NCBI GenBank assembly: GCA_013373105.1
Contig: JABXIJ010000050.1
Coordinates: forward strand, 1-33,838
Source: Flavobacteriaceae bacterium
GTDB taxonomy: Bacteria > Bacteroidota > Bacteroidia > Flavobacteriales > Flavobacteriaceae
Reading direction: 5' to 3'
DNA: 33,838 nt
In this document: positions 15,879 through 24,782 of the stretch, in pieces
How positions within the stretch are numbered: the first letter of the stretch is position 1
Layout of the letters: each line of letters begins with the position of its first letter
Notes under the pieces: generated by a model
What the model was told of the DNA's origin: nothing
Database searches by the model: none
Seen by the model: the letters and a program-made list of their open reading frames with translations, nothing else
Made by a program: the position numbers and the translations under genes

Positions 15879-17057
15879 ATGAGTAAAGAAGTTTCTAAAC
15901 GTTATGCGCAAAGAGGTGTTTCTGCCTCAAAAGAAGATGTGCACAATGCAATCAAAAACATAGATAAAGGATTGTTTCCAAAAGCATTTTGCAAAATTGT
16001 ACCAGATTATTTAACTAATGATAATGAATATTGTCTAATTATGCATGCAGATGGTGCAGGTACAAAAAGTTCTTTAGCCTATATGTATTGGAAAGAAACA
16101 GGAGATTTATCAGTTTGGAAAGGAATTGCACAAGATGCATTAATTATGAATATAGATGATTTGTTGTGTGTTGGTGCAACAGATAATATCATGTTATCCT
16201 CAACCATCGGAAGAAACAAAAGTAAAATTCCAGGTGAAGTTTTATCAGCCATTATTAACGGAACAGAAGAATTAATTGCAGATTTACAAAAATTTGGTGT
16301 AACTATTCATTCAACAGGAGGTGAAACTGCAGATGTTGGTGATTTAGTACGAACTATTATTGTAGATTCTACGGTTACTGCAAGAATGAAACGAAAGGAT
16401 GTAATTGACAACGCAAATATTAAACCAGGTGATGTTATTCTTGGTCTTGAATCTTTTGGGCAAGCAACTTATGAAACTGAATACAATGGAGGTATGGGCT
16501 CTAATGGTTTAACTTCTGCAAGACACGATGTTTTTCATAACTACTTAGCTGAAAAATATCCAGAAAGTTTTGACGCTTCAGTACCATCAGATTTGGTATA
16601 TTCTGGAAACACAAAACTAACTGATGAAGTTGAAAATTCACCTATTGATGCAGGTAAATTAGTATTATCACCAACAAGAACTTACGCCCCAATCATTAAA
16701 GAAATCCTATCTAAGTATAATTCAAAGGATATTCACGGAATGATTCATTGTTCTGGTGGAGCACAAACTAAAATTTTACATTTTGTAGAAAATTTACATA
16801 TTGTAAAAGACAATATGTTTCCAATTCCGCCATTATTTAAATTGATACAAGAGCAATCAAAAACCGATTGGAAAGAAATGTATCAAGTATTTAACTGCGG
16901 ACATCGAATGGAGTTGTATCTATCACCAGAAATTGCAGAAGAAGTGATTTTAATTTCAAAATCATTTAATGTAGATGCAAAAGTAATTGGTAGAGTAGAA
17001 GCTTCAGAAAAGAAGAAACTTACTATTAAAAGTGAATATGGTGTTTTTGAATATTAA
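15879..17057 (+). CDS. purM: Phosphoribosylformylglycinamidine cyclo-ligase (AIR synthase), Bacteroidota type
   Basis: 392 residues, somewhat longer than the roughly 345 of E. coli PurM, as is usual for this Bacteroidota form. It uses ATP to close the ring of formylglycinamidine ribonucleotide, giving AIR in purine synthesis. The PurM fold shows as an N-terminal SKRYAQRGVSASKEDV, MHADGAGTKSSLAYMYWKETG, GIAQDALIMNIDDLLCVGA (nucleotide and metal site), HSTGGETADVGDLVRT, and a C-terminal AIRS_C domain from about 185 (GLESFGQ, NGGMGSNGLTSARHDVF, IHGMIHCSGGAQTKILHF, FNCGHRMELYL). No other pur gene is in the window. Its TAA overlaps the stop of the convergent lipoprotein remnant. Confidence 0.9.
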   Translation: MSKEVSKRYAQRGVSASKEDVHNAIKNIDKGLFPKAFCKIVPDYLTNDNEYCLIMHADGAGTKSSLAYMYWKETGDLSVWKGIAQDALIMNIDDLLCVGATDNIMLSSTIGRNKSKIPGEVLSAIINGTEELIADLQKFGVTIHSTGGETADVGDLVRTIIVDSTVTARMKRKDVIDNANIKPGDVILGLESFGQATYETEYNGGMGSNGLTSARHDVFHNYLAEKYPESFDASVPSDLVYSGNTKLTDEVENSPIDAGKLVLSPTRTYAPIIKEILSKYNSKDIHGMIHCSGGAQTKILHFVENLHIVKDNMFPIPPLFKLIQEQSKTDWKEMYQVFNCGHRMELYLSPEIAEEVILISKSFNVDAKVIGRVEASEKKKLTIKSEYGVFEY

Positions 17058-17487
17058 TTTTGCTTTTCAAAAACAAAATCTATTCTAAAATCATCATTAG
17101 TCACAATTGCTTTTAACTGATTTTTCTCTAAATAATAGGTAATTTTTTAGGAAAATCATGTGTTGGGTTTTCTGCAACAAAAGAAGTATCTGTTTGCTCT
17201 ATAAACTTAAACAACGTTGGTTTATCATTAACACCAACTACTTCTAAATGTAAAGTATCGTTGATGGAAACAATTCTCATTTGCTCACTAAAAGTAGTTT
17301 CAGTTCCTTTTTTAGTGTAGCCAAAACCCTTAAAATTGATGTTCCAAGATTCATAGGTTTGAAAATTTGGTTTGTCATTCAAACGTTTCCAATTGCCAAT
17401 TAAAAAAGCTGGTTTATTTTGTGTTTTGGTTTCTTTAGAACATGAAACCATTACTAAGAAAGTTAGTATTAATACAGTTATTCTCAC
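17054..17487 (-). pseudogene. DUF6265-like lipoprotein gene broken by a frameshift in an A-run
   Basis: The N-terminus reads (V)[15 protein letters not shown], a short lipoprotein signal with GTG start at 17487 and Cys16 as the lipidated residue; a perfect -7 box lies just upstream. The family pattern follows: [63 protein letters not shown]. At a run of six A (minus strand; T6 at 17143-17148) the frame ends soon after as LPII. One extra A restores ITYYLEKNQLKAIVTNDD and FRIDFVFEKQN, ending in TAA at 17056-17054, as expected for the family from memory. So the gene has lost one base, or the assembly has a homopolymer error. The unshifted product would end at 17128. An upstream ATG at 17544 lies before the promoter and is not the start. 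Confidence 0.75.
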
Positions 17488-17507
17488 AAAAAGTAATTTG
17501 GTTATTC

Positions 17508-17515
17508 CAAATATA
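17508..17515 (-). promoter_or_regulatory. -7 box of the DUF6265-like gene
   Basis: The minus strand reads TATATTTG, a perfect TAnnTTTG match, about 20 bp before the GTG at 17487. It rules out the longer upstream start for this gene. For prfA, TAAATTCG (17529-17536, plus strand, one mismatch) is the best candidate. Confidence 0.5.
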
Positions 17516-17557
17516 CCTATAAATATTGTAAATTCGCAAACCACAAAAGAGGATAAA

Positions 17558-18634
17558 ATGATAGAGAAAATTCAAATTGTAAAACAGCGTTATGATGAGG
17601 TTTCTGACCTTATTATTCAGCCAGAAATTATTGCTGATCAAAAGCGTTATGCACAATTGAGTAAAGAATATAAAGACTTAGGAGATGTAGTAAAAAAAGG
17701 TGATGAATACCAAAGTCTTTTAAATAATATTGAAGAAGCGAAAGAAATTATAGCAGATGGTTCTGATGCAGAAATGACAGAAATGGCCAAAATGCAATTA
17801 GAAGAGGCTAGTGCTAGATTACCAGAAATAGAAGAGGAAATTAAGTTTTTATTGATTCCTAAAGATCCAGAAGATAGTAAAAATGCAGTTGTAGAATTAA
17901 GAGCTGGAACAGGTGGAGATGAAGCTAGTATTTTTGCTGGAGATTTGTTTAGAATGTATTCTAAATACTGTGAAAGTAAAGGTTGGCGAGTAGATGTTGT
18001 CGATTATTCAGAAGGAACAAATGGAGGATTTAAAGAAATTCAGTTCGAAGTTTCTGGTAATGATGTTTATGGTACATTAAAATTTGAAGCTGGTGTTCAT
18101 CGAGTACAAAGAGTACCACAAACAGAAACACAAGGTAGAGTTCATACATCTGCTGCAACTTGTATGGTGTTTCCAGAAGCAGAAGAGTTTGATGTTGAAA
18201 TAAACCCAAAGGATGTTAGAATAGATTATTTCTGTTCATCTGGTCCTGGAGGTCAGTCTGTAAACACAACCTATTCTGCTGTTCGTTTAACGCATGAGCC
18301 AACAGGTTTGGTGGCACAATGTCAAGATCAAAAGAGTCAGCACAAGAATAAAGAGAAAGCTTTTAAAGTTTTACGTTCTAGATTATACGATTTAGAATTG
18401 GCAAAAAAGCAGGAAGAAGATGCTGCAAAACGTGGCTCTATGGTAACTTCTGGTGACAGAAGTGCAAAAATTAGAACCTATAATTATCCTCAAGGTAGAG
18501 TAACAGATCATAGAATTGGATTAACCTTATATGACTTGTCTAACATAGTGAATGGCGATATTCAAAAAATTATTGATGAGCTTATGTTAGCTGAAAATAC
18601 TCAAAAGCTAAAAGAACTTGGAGAAGGTATTTAA
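17558..18634 (+). CDS. prfA: Peptide chain release factor 1
   Basis: 358 residues starting at ATG 17558 ([15 protein letters not shown]), the normal RF1 start and length; the frame is open further upstream to 17372, but that part overlaps the divergent lipoprotein and is not RF1-like. RF1 ends translation at UAA and UAG. The GGQ loop that triggers peptidyl-tRNA hydrolysis is [14 protein letters not shown] (Gly231-Gln233), preceded by the helical N-terminal domain (1-100), [18 protein letters not shown], and the stop-codon recognition region around [22 protein letters not shown]. The C-terminus (RIRTYNYP-type [18 protein letters not shown]) is standard. It is a single gene, followed by a bidirectional terminator. 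Confidence 0.96.
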   Translation: MIEKIQIVKQRYDEVSDLIIQPEIIADQKRYAQLSKEYKDLGDVVKKGDEYQSLLNNIEEAKEIIADGSDAEMTEMAKMQLEEASARLPEIEEEIKFLLIPKDPEDSKNAVVELRAGTGGDEASIFAGDLFRMYSKYCESKGWRVDVVDYSEGTNGGFKEIQFEVSGNDVYGTLKFEAGVHRVQRVPQTETQGRVHTSAATCMVFPEAEEFDVEINPKDVRIDYFCSSGPGGQSVNTTYSAVRLTHEPTGLVAQCQDQKSQHKNKEKAFKVLRSRLYDLELAKKQEEDAAKRGSMVTSGDRSAKIRTYNYPQGRVTDHRIGLTLYDLSNIVNGDIQKIIDELMLAENTQKLKELGEGI

Positions 18635-18667
18635 AAAAAAAGCAGTAAGAAAACCTTACTGCTTTTT
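18633..18667. terminator. Bidirectional terminator between prfA and the GH31 gene
   Basis: AGCAGTAAG (18641-18649) pairs with CTTACTGCT (18655-18663), loop AAAAC, with A-run 18633-18641 on one side and T-run 18663-18667 on the other. It serves both convergent genes. Confidence 0.9.
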
Positions 18668-18686
18668 GTATTAAATTTATTTTTGG

Positions 18687-21089
18687 TTAACTACCAAATA
18701 AATGCAGTTCAGTAAATTCTTTAGTAATAGTTAATGTGTGTGTTTTAGAATTTAATCCGTTTAAATCTACATCAGCATTGTCTATTTGAACTTTCTTTAC
18801 TGTAAAAGGTAAATTATGGAAGACTATTTTAAACTTAGTATAAGGTGCGTTGTAAGTACCTTCTTTATGTTGCTGTAAAATAAATTCATCTTTTCTACCA
18901 GTTAGTTTAAACGTTCTTAAACTATATCTTCCTTTTCTGTAATCATAACCATCATGTGCATCATCGTATAATTGAGAAGATTCTTTACCAATTTTATAAT
19001 AAACGTCTAAAGTAATTTCATCAAACTGTTTTTCATCAACATATTGTTGTACTGGGTATTTTGGAATTATAGCACCTTCTTTAATGAATATTGGCATGCT
19101 ATCTAAGTCAGCATCTACCCACATTTCTTTTCCACCTTCAACAACTTCATCTGTCCAGAAATTATACCAGTTTCCTCTTGGAATATACATTCTTCTTCCT
19201 TTAGAATTTGGTTCTTGAATAGGGCAAACCAAAATCTGTTCACCATAAACAAATTCGTCGCTTCTGTAATGTGTGTGTGGATCTGCTTGATCGAATAAAA
19301 CTAGCGATTTTAAAATTGGTGTTCCATTATTTATGTAATTCCAAAAAGCAGTATATAAATAAGGTAACAACTGATATCTTATTTCAACAAACTTTCTAAC
19401 AATATCTGTTATTTCATCGCCAAAAACCCAAGGTTCTTGATCTCCATGATCTCCAGAAGAATGTACTCTACAAAATACATGAAATACTCCTAATTGAATC
19501 CATCTTGCAAACAACTCACCATTAGGTTGTTCAGCAAAACCACCAATATCAGATCCAGCAAATGAAAAGCCAGACATGGCTAATCTTTGTGCTTGTACAT
19601 TAGCAATCCATAAATGTTCCCAAGTTGCAACGTTATCTCCCATCCAAGTAGAGGTATAACGTTGTGTGCCAGAATATGCTGCTCTAGTAATTACAAAAGG
19701 TCTTTTTGGGTATGAATATTTTTTTAAACCATGATAGGTTGCTCTAGCCATTTGCATTCCATAGACATTGTGTGCTTTTCTATGACTACAAGGATTACCA
19801 TCATAATCATGTCTTACATCATCTGGAAAAGTTTTGTTTGGCACCTCCATAACTGCAGGTTCGTTCATATCGTTCCAAACACCTTTAACGCCAATATCTT
19901 CAATTAATTCTTGAAATAAACTTGACCACCATTCTCTAACTTCTGGTTTCGTAAAGTCAGGAAAATAACATTCACCAGGCCAAACTTTACCTTTCATGTA
20001 AGGGCCATCTGCTCGTTTACAGAAATAATCTTTGTCTAATGCTTCTTTAAAAACACCATATTCCAAATCTATTTTAATACCTGGATCTATAATTACCACT
20101 GCTTTAAAACCATCATTTTCCAATTCTTTTACCATTCTTTTTGGATCTGGAAAATAATTTTTATCCCAAGTGAAACATCTAAAACCATCCATGTAATCTA
20201 TGTCTAAATAAATTGCATCACATGGTATTTGTAATTCTCTAAACTTATTAGTTATTTCTTTAACATTACTTTCTGGGTAATAACTCCATTTACATTGATG
20301 ATAACCTAATGCCCAAAGAGGAGGTAAAGAGTGTGGTTTACCAGTTAAATCTGTATAATTTGCAACAACATCAGACATTTGAGGCCCATAAATAAAATAG
20401 TAATCCATATCACCTCCTTGAGCCCAGAAACTAGTTACATTTCTACGTTCTTGTGCAAAATCAAAATGAGTTTTAAAGGTATTATCGAAGAAAATACCAT
20501 ATGCTTTATCTTCGTGAATTGAGGTGTAAAAAGGTATTGCTTTATAGATTGGATCTGTGTGTTTCCCAAAAGCATATGAATCTGTTACCCAGTTTTCGAA
20601 TCGCTTTCCTTTCATATTTATCTCAACAGGTTTGTCGCCTAAGCCATAGTAACTTTCTGCCTTTTGAGAAACCTTACTCATTTTTACGATGTCCCCACCA
20701 AATTCATAACTTTCTTCCCAATGAAAACCAATTTCATCTTCATTAATTAATAAGTTATCGATAGCATCATATAAACTAACTTTCATGTTAGCTTTGTCGA
20801 TTTTACAAATTAATTTTTTTGTTCTTATTTCATAGTAGTCTTTTTCTTCAGAAACTTCTAAAAAGCTATAGCCTCTAGAAGCATGCATTGTAATTCCGTA
20901 TGAAAAATCATTTTTGAATTTACCTGTTGTTGAATATCTAAAACGAATAACACTATCTCTAACAACTGTTACCTGAAGAATTACATGGTTTTTAGATGTA
21001 AAATATAATTTATCAACATCTTTGGTATAATTTATAATTTCAGAAGGAAATAAATTTCCTTTTTGTTCTAACTCTGTGTTAACAATCAT
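18687..21089 (-). CDS. Glycoside hydrolase family 31 protein (alpha-glucosidase type)
   Basis: 800 residues with no signal peptide, so probably cytoplasmic. An N-terminal galactose-mutarotase-like beta domain (about 25-230) is followed by the GH31 barrel (about 250-600): the nucleophile is Asp407 in GVWNDMNEP and the acid/base is Asp485 in STWMGDNVATW; IYLDIDYMDG, DPGIK and AGSDIGGF are also typical. Beta-sandwich domains end the protein. Most relatives are alpha-1,4-glucosidases releasing glucose from maltose or maltodextrins, though GH31 also holds xylosidases and transglucosidases. It is the last gene of the glucan cluster, but glgB ends in its own terminator and a LacI-type palindrome lies before this gene, so it is probably controlled separately. 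Confidence 0.93.
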   Translation of the reverse strand: MIVNTELEQKGNLFPSEIINYTKDVDKLYFTSKNHVILQVTVVRDSVIRFRYSTTGKFKNDFSYGITMHASRGYSFLEVSEEKDYYEIRTKKLICKIDKANMKVSLYDAIDNLLINEDEIGFHWEESYEFGGDIVKMSKVSQKAESYYGLGDKPVEINMKGKRFENWVTDSYAFGKHTDPIYKAIPFYTSIHEDKAYGIFFDNTFKTHFDFAQERRNVTSFWAQGGDMDYYFIYGPQMSDVVANYTDLTGKPHSLPPLWALGYHQCKWSYYPESNVKEITNKFRELQIPCDAIYLDIDYMDGFRCFTWDKNYFPDPKRMVKELENDGFKAVVIIDPGIKIDLEYGVFKEALDKDYFCKRADGPYMKGKVWPGECYFPDFTKPEVREWWSSLFQELIEDIGVKGVWNDMNEPAVMEVPNKTFPDDVRHDYDGNPCSHRKAHNVYGMQMARATYHGLKKYSYPKRPFVITRAAYSGTQRYTSTWMGDNVATWEHLWIANVQAQRLAMSGFSFAGSDIGGFAEQPNGELFARWIQLGVFHVFCRVHSSGDHGDQEPWVFGDEITDIVRKFVEIRYQLLPYLYTAFWNYINNGTPILKSLVLFDQADPHTHYRSDEFVYGEQILVCPIQEPNSKGRRMYIPRGNWYNFWTDEVVEGGKEMWVDADLDSMPIFIKEGAIIPKYPVQQYVDEKQFDEITLDVYYKIGKESSQLYDDAHDGYDYRKGRYSLRTFKLTGRKDEFILQQHKEGTYNAPYTKFKIVFHNLPFTVKKVQIDNADVDLNGLNSKTHTLTITKEFTELHLFGS

Positions 21090-21163
21090 AAGTGTTTGTT
21101 TTTAAACCCTATAAAAGTCGTAAATTTTAATGGGAAACGCTTATTTTTTGGTTAATAAATTTA

Positions 21164-21177
21164 CGATAACGTTATCG
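21164..21177. promoter_or_regulatory. LacI-family-type operator before the GH31 gene
   Basis: CGATAACGTTATCG is a perfect 14-bp palindrome with the central CG and AACGTT core typical of LacI family operators. Flanking TT and AA at 21161-21162 and 21179-21180 extend it after one mismatch per side. It lies about 81 bp before the GH31 start and after the glgB terminator. A second weaker site may be GAAACGCTTA near 21134. Sugar-responsive control is inference. Confidence 0.6.
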
Positions 21178-21187
21178 CAAAAGAGAT

Positions 21188-21214
21188 AAAAAAAAGCCTC
21201 TTATAAGAGACTTT
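21188..21214 (-). terminator. Terminator of glgB
   Basis: The perfect palindrome CTCTTATAAGAG (21198-21209) is extended by AAAG/CTTT after one mismatch. The A-run 21188-21195 gives the U-tract on the minus strand. It closes the glgE-mak-glgB transcript. Confidence 0.8.
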
Positions 21215-21239
21215 AATAGGATTTGTTTTTAATAGATTT

Positions 21240-23147
21240 TTATTTGTACTTGTAAGCAACCATAGCTAATGGTGGTAAGTTTAATTCAACGGAGTTAGCT
21301 CTAAAATTCCATTCTGTATTTTCAGAAACTAAATTGGTGTTTTTATAATTGCCTGAGCCATTATATTTTTTTGCATCGCTATTAAAAACTTCTTTTAAAT
21401 TACCTGCTTTTGGTAGTCCAATTCTATAGTTCTCTCTAGGAACAGGTGTTAAATTTAAAACCACTATAACATTGTCTTTTTCATGCTCTCCTTTTCGTAT
21501 GTAAGACAATACTGAGTTTTGACTATCTCCATGATCTATCCATTCAAAACCTTCTGAACTAAATTGCTTCTCGTATAAAGCACGTTCTTTTTTATAAAAC
21601 TTATTCAAATCTTTTATTAGTGTTTGAACTCCTTTATGAACATCGAATTGTAATAAATGCCAATCTAAACTATTTTGAAAATTCCATTCTGCTGTTTGGC
21701 CAAACTCATCTCCTTGAAATAATAATTTTGTACCAGGATGTGTAAACATTAAACTATATAAAGCTCTTAAATTACCAAAACGTTGCCATTCATCACCAGG
21801 CATTTTATCTACTAAGGCTTTTTTACCATAAACAACTTCATCGTGAGATAAGGGTAACATAAAATTTTCTGTAAATGCATAGTTTAGACTAAAAGTTAGA
21901 TCGTTTTGATGATGTTTTCTGTATACAGGTTCTTTAGAAAAATATTCTAAGGTATCGTGCATCCAACCCATCATCCATTTCATTCCAAAACCTAAACCAC
22001 CATCGTAAATTGGTCTAGAAACTTTAGGGAAAGATGTAGATTCTTCTGCAATAGTTTGCACATCTGGAAACGAAGCATAAACCTCTGTATTCATGTCTTT
22101 AATAAAATCTATCGCTTCTAAATACTCTCTACCTCCAAATATATTTGGTTCCCATTGGCCTTCTTCTCTAGAGTAATCTAAAAACAACATAGATGCTACA
22201 GCATCAACCCGTAAACCATCTGCATGATATTGATCTAACCAAAAAATGGCATTACTGATTAAGAAAGCTTTTACTTCGTTTCTACCGTAATTAAAAATTA
22301 AACTTTTCCAATCTTGATGATATCCTTTTCGTTGATCTGGATGTTCGTATAAATGAGAACCATCAAAGAAACCTAATCCATGGTCATCTGAGGGAAAATG
22401 CGATGGTACCCAATCTAAAATGACTCCAATTCCTTTTTGGTGAAATTGATCTACTAAATATTTAAATTCATCTGGATAACCAAAACGTGATGTTGGCGCA
22501 AAATAACCTGTTAATTGGTATCCCCAACTTGGGTCATAAGGATACTCCATTATTGGCATAAATTCTACATGTGTAAAATTTAAGTCATCTACATAATTCA
22601 CTAATTCATCTGCTAATTCTTTATAGCTTAAAAACCTGTTTTCTTCTACATGCTTTTTCCAAGATCCTAAATGTACTTCATAAACAGAAAAAGGTGCATT
22701 TAATGCATTCTTATTTTTTCTATTTTTCATCCATTTTTTGTCTTCCCACTCATAATTATCACTCCAAACAACAGAGGCTGTTTTGGGTGGATGTTCACAT
22801 CTTCTTGCAAAAGGATCTGCTTTTTCGGTTGTTACATCGTTATGTGAACTTTGTATTTTGTACTTGTAAATGCTGCCTTTTTTTACACCAGGAATAAAGC
22901 CTTCCCAAATTCCACTACCATCCCAACGTACATTTAATTGATGTTCGCCTTCTAGCCAATAATTAAAATCGCCAATTACAGATATGCTTTTTGCACTTGG
23001 TGCCCAAACTGCAAAATAGGTACCTTCTTCACCATCTACTGTGGTAATATGCGAACCGAATTTTTCGTATAATCTATAATGTTTGCCGTCTTTAAAAAGG
23101 TTAATATCAAATTCTGTGAATAGACTAAATACTTTTGTTTTTGTCAT
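21240..23147 (-). CDS. glgB: 1,4-alpha-glucan branching enzyme
   Basis: 635 residues with one N-terminal CBM48 domain (about 40-110; FAVWAPSAKSISVIGDFN), a GH13 barrel and a C-terminal beta domain. Catalytic residues are Asp315 (nucleophile, DGLRVDAV), Glu368 (acid/base, TIAEES) and Asp436 (LPLSHDEV). It moves short alpha-1,4 chains to alpha-1,6 branch points in glycogen. GlgB also works on the linear glucan made by GlgE, which fits its place three bases after the maltokinase gene. The extra N-terminal N1 domain of E. coli GlgB is absent, as in many shorter homologues. Confidence 0.96.
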   Translation of the reverse strand: MTKTKVFSLFTEFDINLFKDGKHYRLYEKFGSHITTVDGEEGTYFAVWAPSAKSISVIGDFNYWLEGEHQLNVRWDGSGIWEGFIPGVKKGSIYKYKIQSSHNDVTTEKADPFARRCEHPPKTASVVWSDNYEWEDKKWMKNRKNKNALNAPFSVYEVHLGSWKKHVEENRFLSYKELADELVNYVDDLNFTHVEFMPIMEYPYDPSWGYQLTGYFAPTSRFGYPDEFKYLVDQFHQKGIGVILDWVPSHFPSDDHGLGFFDGSHLYEHPDQRKGYHQDWKSLIFNYGRNEVKAFLISNAIFWLDQYHADGLRVDAVASMLFLDYSREEGQWEPNIFGGREYLEAIDFIKDMNTEVYASFPDVQTIAEESTSFPKVSRPIYDGGLGFGMKWMMGWMHDTLEYFSKEPVYRKHHQNDLTFSLNYAFTENFMLPLSHDEVVYGKKALVDKMPGDEWQRFGNLRALYSLMFTHPGTKLLFQGDEFGQTAEWNFQNSLDWHLLQFDVHKGVQTLIKDLNKFYKKERALYEKQFSSEGFEWIDHGDSQNSVLSYIRKGEHEKDNVIVVLNLTPVPRENYRIGLPKAGNLKEVFNSDAKKYNGSGNYKNTNLVSENTEWNFRANSVELNLPPLAMVAYKYK

Positions 23148-23150
23148 GTG

Positions 23151-24779
23151 TTATGAGTTCATAATGTTTGCAATTCCCTTTAAAGGAATTATGGTCCATT
23201 TTGGTCTAGAGTTTAGCTCGTAGCCTAACTCGTAAATTGCTTTTTCAAGCAAACAATATTTTAATAAATATACTCTTTCGTTTGTGTATCCAATAGATAA
23301 ATTAGCTTCTTGTGTAACTGCTCTATATGTTTCTAAGAAAACTGCTATAAAATACTTATACATTAATTCTCCGTATTTAAATAGTTCTTCTGATTCTTTG
23401 GTATATTCTTTCTTATGATTAAAAATAGTAGAATAAATTGCATAATGAAAAGATCTAAATAAACCAGCAACATCTTTTAATGGAGGTTGTTTTACTTTGC
23501 GGTCTCTTATGGTACTTTCTGGCTCTCCTTCGAAATCTAAAATACAAAAATCATCATCTTGTACTAAAATTTGACCTAAATGATAATCGCCATGAATTCT
23601 AATTCTTTCGCCTTTTAGTTTTGTCCAATCGAAATTTACAAAACGCTTTCTAATAGCATTTTTATTATCTAAAAACTCTTTGGCAAGTTTTAAACTATAA
23701 CCATCTAATTTATGCAAATTATTTTCAGTTAGATTTAATCTATTTTGAAATTGGTAGGTTAATCTATTTTTTAACCATACTGTATAATCGCCATTAAAAC
23801 GTGTTGGTGTGAAAGAAGTATCTGCGAATTCAGAACCTAGTGCTATGTGCATTTCTGCAGTTCTTTGTGCTAGTAATTTTACTTTATTAAGCATGTTTAA
23901 GCCAATCCAATCTACAATTTGTGGAGGTAAATCTACAATGGCTTGTCGCTTAAAAAGTTCAATATCTGGTAAGTTCTTTAAGTCGATTTCCTTTTTATCT
24001 ATTGCTAAATAGATTTGGTGAATTTTTTTTAAGAAATATTCCCAAGCATCACCTTTATTTGGTACTAATTCTTGCATTAAACCAATGGTAATGTATGAGC
24101 TTTCTGAATCTACAACATTAATTGAACCTAGGTATTTGGGTGTGTGCTTAAACTCTTTTTTAAAGGATAAAAAATGACTCATTTCATAGTCAGGGTTTTT
24201 ATCAGCATAAATTCTTCTAAAGAATTTTAGAATAAATTTATCATTATAAATTATAGAAGTATTACTCTGCTCTGCACCTAAAAATCTTGAAGATTCATAT
24301 TCAGGAAAACTAAAGGTTTCTGATTTATGATATTGTACAGGAGTTTTATCTACAGGGAGTGCATTTATAATTCTATTGTAAACTACTCTTTTAAAAGATT
24401 CAAGATACATGGCATCTATTATATAGCCTTCTTGATCTTTAAGTTTTATGGGTAAAATTCTATTTTCTTTTGCAAAATTTTCATCAGAAACAAATGAAAT
24501 TGGTAAAAAGTAATGATGGTAAAAAGCCTCTACAAAATTTACTTCTAAGATCAATCCAAAATACACCTCATTGTCTTGTTGTATTCTAAAATACTCGCTT
24601 AATTCTATGTATTTTAATTTACTAGATTTTCCACCATACCAACGTTGTTTTTGAATATATTCTTCTAAAACTTCAGATAAAAAAACGTCAACAAAATCTT
24701 TATCTTCTATGAGTTTTTCCCATTGAGTATAACATGAAAAAATTGAAGATTTATTACTTATTTTGTTGCTTTCTGTCAT
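23151..24779 (-). CDS. Maltokinase (Pep2/Mak-like)
   Basis: 542 residues, similar to actinobacterial maltokinase or the C-terminal part of TreS-maltokinase fusions. An N-terminal cap domain has QRWYGGKS (about 45-52). The aminoglycoside-phosphotransferase-like fold shows ATP-site RFLGAEQSNTSIIY, the catalytic loop IRIHGDYHLGQ (Asp398) and the metal-binding ILDFEGEP (Asp415), then PPLKDVAGLFRSFHYA. The enzyme phosphorylates maltose with ATP to maltose-1-phosphate, the substrate of GlgE encoded immediately upstream (3 bp gap). Usually TreS supplies the maltose from trehalose; no treS is in the window, so it is either elsewhere or maltose comes from another source. Confidence 0.85.
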   Translation of the reverse strand: MTESNKISNKSSIFSCYTQWEKLIEDKDFVDVFLSEVLEEYIQKQRWYGGKSSKLKYIELSEYFRIQQDNEVYFGLILEVNFVEAFYHHYFLPISFVSDENFAKENRILPIKLKDQEGYIIDAMYLESFKRVVYNRIINALPVDKTPVQYHKSETFSFPEYESSRFLGAEQSNTSIIYNDKFILKFFRRIYADKNPDYEMSHFLSFKKEFKHTPKYLGSINVVDSESSYITIGLMQELVPNKGDAWEYFLKKIHQIYLAIDKKEIDLKNLPDIELFKRQAIVDLPPQIVDWIGLNMLNKVKLLAQRTAEMHIALGSEFADTSFTPTRFNGDYTVWLKNRLTYQFQNRLNLTENNLHKLDGYSLKLAKEFLDNKNAIRKRFVNFDWTKLKGERIRIHGDYHLGQILVQDDDFCILDFEGEPESTIRDRKVKQPPLKDVAGLFRSFHYAIYSTIFNHKKEYTKESEELFKYGELMYKYFIAVFLETYRAVTQEANLSIGYTNERVYLLKYCLLEKAIYELGYELNSRPKWTIIPLKGIANIMNS

Positions 24780-24782
24780 TTT

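Noticed and set aside
17488..17544. Longer N-terminus of the DUF6265-like lipoprotein from ATG 17544
   Set aside because: It would place extra hydrophobic sequence before the lipoprotein signal and start upstream of a perfect -7 box; GTG at 17487 fits both.
17372..17557. Upstream extension of prfA in the same frame
   Set aside because: RF1 homology starts at the ATG at 17558, and the extension lies opposite the divergent lipoprotein gene and its promoter.
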